Below, one piece after another: positions 22,744 through 27,311 of a DNA stretch of 27,311 nt. The notes beneath the pieces are model-generated. The model saw only the letters and a program-made list of their open reading frames with translations, ran no database searches and was not told the origin of the DNA. Source of the stretch: Bog-793 sp050010315 (lineage in GTDB: Bacteria; Actinomycetota; Acidimicrobiia; Acidimicrobiales; Bog-793); NCBI GenBank assembly GCA_050010315.1, contig JBEKLG010000004.1:1-27311 (forward strand), given 5' to 3'. Position 1 is the first letter of the stretch; each line of letters starts with the position of its first letter. A program made the translations under genes and the position numbers.

Positions 22744-24690
22744 ATGAGAAGCTTCCACGGCCGGCGCGGCGTGCTCGCGGGCGCGCTGACTGTCGCCGTC
22801 GCGGGATCGATGATCCTCATGCTCGCGGTTGGTCCCGTGAGCTCGGCGACGGGGGCAGCCAGCAAGGCGCACGTCACGGTGGTGAAGGGTGGAACCGCCA
22901 CCTTCGCCGAGCCCGCAGGTGGCGCGCCGAACTACATCTTCCCGTTCGCGCCTTTCCGGTACTTCAGCGTGGACAACCTCTCGCAATTCCAGGAGTTGAT
23001 GTACCGCCCACTGTACTGGTTCGGAAACGGTGCGAACCCGACGCTCAACCTCGCGAATTCGCTCGCCAACTACCCGACGTTCTCAAACGGCGGCAAGACC
23101 GTGACCGTCACGCTGAAGAACTACGTCTGGTCCGACGGTGAGAAGGTGAACGCCCAGGACGTCGTCTTCTGGATGAACTTCATGAAGCTCGAGAAGGACA
23201 CCTGGGCGGGCTACGTCCCCGGGACGATTCCCGACGATGTCGCCTCGATCACCACGCCGAACTCGACGACCGTCGTATTCAAACTGACAGGTACGGTCAA
23301 CCAATACTGGTGGGTGTACAACGAGCTCGCCCAGATCACGCCGCTCCCCATGGCATGGGACGTGACGGGGGTGCACCAGAAGCCTGACACGCAGGCCTGT
23401 GGGAAGGCGTCGTACGCAGCGGTCGCCGCCAAGACGACGAAAAGCGGTGTCGTCCCGGGCAACGGGATCGCGAAGAACTGTGTCGCGGTCTTCACCTTCC
23501 TCTCGAAAGAGGCGGGTTACGACCCGAGCAACCCCAAAGGCTCGAACAACGCCTTCGCCACCTACGCGACAAACCCGCTCTGGCAGGTCGTCGACGGACC
23601 GTGGCACCTCACCTCGTTCAGCCCCTCGGGTCGCCTTACGATGAAGCCGAACCCGAAGTACTCCGGCCCGGTGAAGCCGACCTTGGCGTCATTCGTCGAG
23701 CTGCCCTTCACGTCGGGGACGACGGAGTTCAACGAGCTCGTCTCCGGGACGATCACCTATGGCTACATCCCGGCCGAAGACATCACCGTCTCCGCTCCGA
23801 GTCCGACGAAGGTCGGGCCGAACAACCCGCGGGTCGCGGGCAAGTTCAACCTCGTGCCGTGGATCGGTTGGGACATCACGTACTTCCCGCTGAACTTCAA
23901 CTCCGTCGACGACGGTGGCTACGCGGGCAAGATCTTCCGCCAGCTGTACTTCCGCCAGGCGCTGCAGATGCTCATCAACCAGCCCCTGCTGATCAAGAAG
24001 ATCTGGAAGGGCTACGGCGTGCCGGGTTACGGGCCGGTTCCGGTTCTCCCGGCGAACTCGTTCGTAACGAAGTATGAGGAGACGAACCCGTACCCGTACA
24101 GCCTGACGAAGGCGGTTGCGCTGCTCCAGGCCAACGGCTGGACGATCAACGCAAACGGGACGGACACCTGCGCCGACGCGGCGAAGTGCGGCGTGCCGGC
24201 GGGGACGCCGCTGTCGTTCAACATGCTGTACTCAAGTGGCGGGGTCGCCATGGCCGAGGCGGTGGCGGCCGAGGTCTCGTCCTGGTCGGCTGCCGGAATC
24301 CACGTCACGGCGACCGCCGAGACGTTCAACACGGTCTATGGCACCTCACTCCCGTGCTCCGGCTCGAGCTGCACTTGGGACATGAGCTGGTGGGGCGGCT
24401 GGGTCTACTCGCCGGACTACTGGCCGAGCGGTGAGGACCTTTTCGAGACCGGCGCGGCGTCGAACGCCGGGTCGTACTCGAACCCGACCAACGACAAGCT
24501 GATCGAGGCGACGAACTTCGGGACTGCCAGCTTGGCCCAGTGGGAGAACTACAGCGCGACGCAGCTCCCCGTGATCTGGGAGCCGACCGCGGACTACGGG
24601 CTCTCGGAGATCGCGAAGAATCTCCAGGGGGCAGCACCGCAGAACCCGCTGCTCGCGCTGACGCCCGAGAACTGGTACTTCACGAAGTAG
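22744..24690 (+). CDS. ABC peptide-type transporter substrate-binding protein (SBP_bac_5 family)
   Basis: A 648-residue exported protein. Residues 1-40 are a Sec-type signal: basic RSFHGRR, hydrophobic GVLAGALTVAVAGSMILMLAVG, then a small-residue cleavage region (SSATGAAS). The mature part has the cluster 5 pattern: MYRPLYWFG, VTVTLKNYVWSDGEKVNAQDVVFWMNF, a GPWHLTSFSPSGRLTMKPNPKYSG strand pair, YFPLNFNS, and FRQLYFRQALQMLINQPLLIKKIWKGYG. Such proteins deliver peptides, nickel or sugars to Opp/Dpp-type permeases. There is no lipobox cysteine, so surface anchoring is unexplained. Six cysteines (219, 246, 476, 482, 538, 543) fall into three close pairs and may form disulfides. AGGAGG ends 4 bases before ATG 22744. 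Asn, Tyr and Lys are commoner than in neighbouring proteins, as expected for an exported protein. Confidence 0.93.
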   Translation: MRSFHGRRGVLAGALTVAVAGSMILMLAVGPVSSATGAASKAHVTVVKGGTATFAEPAGGAPNYIFPFAPFRYFSVDNLSQFQELMYRPLYWFGNGANPTLNLANSLANYPTFSNGGKTVTVTLKNYVWSDGEKVNAQDVVFWMNFMKLEKDTWAGYVPGTIPDDVASITTPNSTTVVFKLTGTVNQYWWVYNELAQITPLPMAWDVTGVHQKPDTQACGKASYAAVAAKTTKSGVVPGNGIAKNCVAVFTFLSKEAGYDPSNPKGSNNAFATYATNPLWQVVDGPWHLTSFSPSGRLTMKPNPKYSGPVKPTLASFVELPFTSGTTEFNELVSGTITYGYIPAEDITVSAPSPTKVGPNNPRVAGKFNLVPWIGWDITYFPLNFNSVDDGGYAGKIFRQLYFRQALQMLINQPLLIKKIWKGYGVPGYGPVPVLPANSFVTKYEETNPYPYSLTKAVALLQANGWTINANGTDTCADAAKCGVPAGTPLSFNMLYSSGGVAMAEAVAAEVSSWSAAGIHVTATAETFNTVYGTSLPCSGSSCTWDMSWWGGWVYSPDYWPSGEDLFETGAASNAGSYSNPTNDKLIEATNFGTASLAQWENYSATQLPVIWEPTADYGLSEIAKNLQGAAPQNPLLALTPENWYFTK

Positions 24691-24720
24691 GGCAGGCAGC
24701 GATAGCAGCAACATCGAGGC

Positions 24721-24760
24721 GGCTGGGCCGATCCCGGGGGATCCCCGGATCGGCCCGGTC
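24721..24760 (+). terminator. Very long GC hairpin between binding protein and permease genes
   Basis: GGGCCGATCC (24725-24734) pairs perfectly with GGATCGGCCC (24747-24756). The stem extends inward with GGGG/CCCC (24736-24739 with 24743-24746) after one bulged C, and outward by four pairs including two G-U, giving about 18 pairs. It begins 30 bases after the binding-protein stop. There is no T-run. It probably stabilises the upstream mRNA and limits read-through, so more binding protein than permease is made. Confidence 0.7.
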
Positions 24761-24774
24761 GCCGACTATTCCGT

Positions 24775-24792
24775 CGCCGGGTCTATCCGGCG
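24775..24792 (+). repeat. Second intercistronic hairpin
   Basis: CGCCGG (24775-24780) pairs perfectly with CCGGCG (24787-24792) around the loop GTCTAT. It is the second of three hairpins in the 195-base spacer between the binding-protein and permease genes. Confidence 0.5.
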
Positions 24793-24834
24793 TGGGAACC
24801 GAGGTGTCACCGGCAACCGGCGGGAAGCGGCGGG

Positions 24835-24853
24835 CGCACAGCTGCGCTGTGTG
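24835..24853 (+). repeat. Third intercistronic hairpin
   Basis: CACAG (24837-24841) pairs with CTGTG (24847-24851) around the loop CTGCG; one G-U and one C-G pair extend it outward to 24835 and 24853. It ends 17 bases before the ribosome site of the permease gene. Confidence 0.5.
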
Positions 24854-24885
24854 GCGCGCGACGATATGACGAGGGGTGATCACAG

Positions 24886-25836
<951 letters not shown>

Positions 25837-25860
25837 TCCCGTCGCCGAGGGAGGCTCGTG

Positions 25861-26826
25861 ATGGCGATCGAGATCGGGGCCGGACTGAGCGACCTCTCAC
25901 TCGAGGAGGCTGCCCTCGTCGAAGGTCAGCCCATTGCCGGCCCGTCGGGCGGCGAAGGGACGTCGACCGGCGGCATCGGCATCCAGATCCTTCGCGTCTT
26001 CGTCGAGAACAAGCTCGCGGTCATCGGCGCGGCGGTGATCGTGCTCATGGTCCTGTTCTGCTACCTCGGCCCGGTCTTTTACTCGACGAACCAGACCAAC
26101 GCGAACAACGCGCTCATGTACTCGACGCAGAACTCTCCGCCGTCGGCCGCGAACCCGCTTGGCACCGACGCGACCGGTTTCGACATACTCGGACGCATCA
26201 TGTACGGGGGCCAGGTCTCGTTGGAGGTCGGCTTCGCCGCGGCAGGCATCGCGACGGCGATCGGCGTGATCTGGGGGGCGGTGTCGGGGTTCTTCGGCGG
26301 ATGGGTCGACGCGCTGATGATGCGCATCGTCGATGTGCTGTTGTCGGTGCCCCTCCTTTTCCTTCTCATCACCCTCGCGGTGATCTTCCGCCCGTCGCTA
26401 TCGCTCCTCATCTTCGTGATCGGGTTCACGGCGTGGCTGATACCGGCTCGGCTCGTCCGCGGTGAAGCGCTCACCTTGCGCGTCCGCGAGTACGTCCAGT
26501 CCGTGCGCGTCATGGGGGGGACCGGGCGGCGGATCGTCGTACGCCACATCATCCCGAACACGATCGGGACGATCGTCGTCAACGCGACGTTCCAGGTTGC
26601 CGACGCGATCCTCTTGTTGGCGGCGCTCGGATTCATCGGGCTCGGCGTGCCGCTTCCCCTCACCGACTGGGGCTCGATGCTCGCCAACGCGGTGAACTAT
26701 GCACTCGCCGGCTACTGGTGGCAGATCTACCCGACCGGGATCGCGATCGTGCTCGTCGTTGTGGCGTTCAACTTCGTCGGTGACGCCCTGCGCGACGCCT
26801 TCGAGGTCCGGCTGCAGCGTCGCTAG
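25861..26826 (+). CDS. ABC peptide-type transporter permease (DppC-like)
   Basis: A 321-residue second permease, expected to pair with the DppB-like protein. It has a cytoplasmic N-terminus of about 40 residues, the first helix AVIGAAVIVLMVLFCYLGPVF, then the DppC signature NPLGTDATGFDILGRIMYGGQVSLEVGF. Further helices follow, with the EAA loop EYVQSVRVMGGTGRRIVVRHIIPNTIG and a conserved ending FNFVGDALRDAF. ATG 25861 has GGGAGG 6 bases upstream; GTG 25858 is adjacent but too close to the ribosome site. It is the last gene of the operon on this strand: the ATPase genes that usually follow are not present in the same direction. Confidence 0.93.
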   Translation: MAIEIGAGLSDLSLEEAALVEGQPIAGPSGGEGTSTGGIGIQILRVFVENKLAVIGAAVIVLMVLFCYLGPVFYSTNQTNANNALMYSTQNSPPSAANPLGTDATGFDILGRIMYGGQVSLEVGFAAAGIATAIGVIWGAVSGFFGGWVDALMMRIVDVLLSVPLLFLLITLAVIFRPSLSLLIFVIGFTAWLIPARLVRGEALTLRVREYVQSVRVMGGTGRRIVVRHIIPNTIGTIVVNATFQVADAILLLAALGFIGLGVPLPLTDWGSMLANAVNYALAGYWWQIYPTGIAIVLVVVAFNFVGDALRDAFEVRLQRR

Positions 26827-26828
26827 CC

Positions 26829-26846
26829 CGCGGCCCTGGCGCCGCG
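26829..26846. terminator. Hairpin between convergent transporter genes
   Basis: CGCGGC (26829-26834) pairs with GCCGCG (26841-26846) around a 6-base loop, 2 bases after the permease stop, in the 43-base gap before the end of the convergent ATPase gene. It can form in either direction and may be a bidirectional terminator. There is no T-run, as is common in GC-rich actinobacteria. Confidence 0.45.
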
Positions 26847-26869
26847 CCCGACCCGACCAGCCGGGGGTC

Positions 26870-27311
26870 TCAGCCGGCAGATGCGGTGGCGGCGGCGTCT
26901 GTCACGGCGGCGCCCGCCAGCGGCGACTGCAGGGGGAAGTGGCACGCCGTCAAGTGCTCGGCTCCGACGAGCTGGAGGAGGGGCTCCTCCGCGGCGCAGA
27001 CTTCCTGGGCGAAGGGGCAGCGCGTGCGGAACCGGCAGCCGCTCGGTGGCGCCATTGCCGAGGGCAGCTCGCCGCGGACGATCCGGTGATGGGCCGACCG
27101 GGCGATGACCGGGTCCGGGACCGGGATCGCTTCGATGAGCGCCTGCGTGTACGGGTGGGCGGTGCGCCCGTAGACGTCGGCGGCGGGTCCGGTCTCGACG
27201 AGCTTGCCGAGGTACATGACCCCGATCCTGTCGGCGAGGTACTTGACGACGGCGAGATCGTGCGAGATCACGATGTAGGTGAGGTCGTGGCGCTGTTGCA
27301 GGTCCCGCATC
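26870..27311 (-). CDS. Oligopeptide/dipeptide ABC transporter ATP-binding protein, C-terminal part
   Basis: The gene enters from the right edge, so only about 147 C-terminal residues are present; the Walker A, signature and Walker B motifs lie outside the window. What remains starts MRDLQQRHDLTYIVISHDLAVVKYLADRIGVMYLGKLVETG, with the H-loop histidine (SHDL) and the DppF/OppD-type MYLGKLVE strand. HPYTQALIEAIPVPDP opens the oligo_HPY C-terminal domain, which carries CRFRTRCPFAQEVC and a later TACHFP. These four cysteines are conserved in the family, where they can hold an iron-sulfur cluster. It drives peptide import by ATP hydrolysis. It converges on the two permeases; whether it serves them or another transporter to the right cannot be told here. 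Confidence 0.93.
   Translation of the reverse strand, partial: MRDLQQRHDLTYIVISHDLAVVKYLADRIGVMYLGKLVETGPAADVYGRTAHPYTQALIEAIPVPDPVIARSAHHRIVRGELPSAMAPPSGCRFRTRCPFAQEVCAAEEPLLQLVGAEHLTACHFPLQSPLAGAAVTDAAATASAG

Overview
The window is about 70% GC, densely packed and almost entirely on the + strand. Gene content and order indicate an actinobacterium, most likely class Acidimicrobiia (inference). The main clues are an actinobacterial-type integration host factor placed directly before gmk, the run gmk-rpoZ-coaBC-metK-priA after a pyrimidine operon, a PriA with degenerate helicase motifs, and the style of the peptide-binding protein. No tRNA, rRNA, CRISPR array or insertion sequence was recognised.

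Layout: 1-580 holds the end of an ArsR-type regulator converging on a YciI-like gene. 834-9044 is the de novo UMP operon pyrR-pyrC-carA-carB-pyrD-pyrF, with short spacers or 4-8 base overlaps after pyrC. A near-perfect PyrR-binding hairpin lies just before pyrR. pyrB, usually found between pyrR and pyrC, is not in the window, and neither are pyrE or pyrK. 9106-14712 is a housekeeping block: mihF (apparently leaderless), gmk (apparently CTG start), rpoZ, coaBC, metK (TTG start) and priA. 14811-16183 is a translationally coupled pair: an ECF-like sigma factor and an O6-alkylguanine methyltransferase carrying an Ada-type zinc domain at its C-terminus. 16372-20581 is rpsO, pnp and an M16 zinc peptidase. 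20582-20982 has no gene I can support. 20983-22497 encodes a DHA2-type drug exporter. 22744-26826 encodes the binding protein and two permeases of a peptide-type ABC importer, with a palindrome at its promoter and large hairpins after the first gene. A convergent ABC ATPase with an oligopeptide-transport C-terminal domain enters from the right edge.

How the genes work together: carAB, pyrC, pyrD and pyrF supply four of the steps to UMP, and PyrR bound to its mRNA would shut the operon down when uridine nucleotides are plentiful. gmk, rpoZ, coaBC, metK, priA, rpsO and pnp are core nucleotide, cofactor, transcription, replication and RNA-turnover genes. The accessory points most worth a second look are the sigma/MGMT-Ada pair, the two genes that seem to start with CTG, the hairpin-rich transporter operon and the unexplained stretch after the M16 peptidase.
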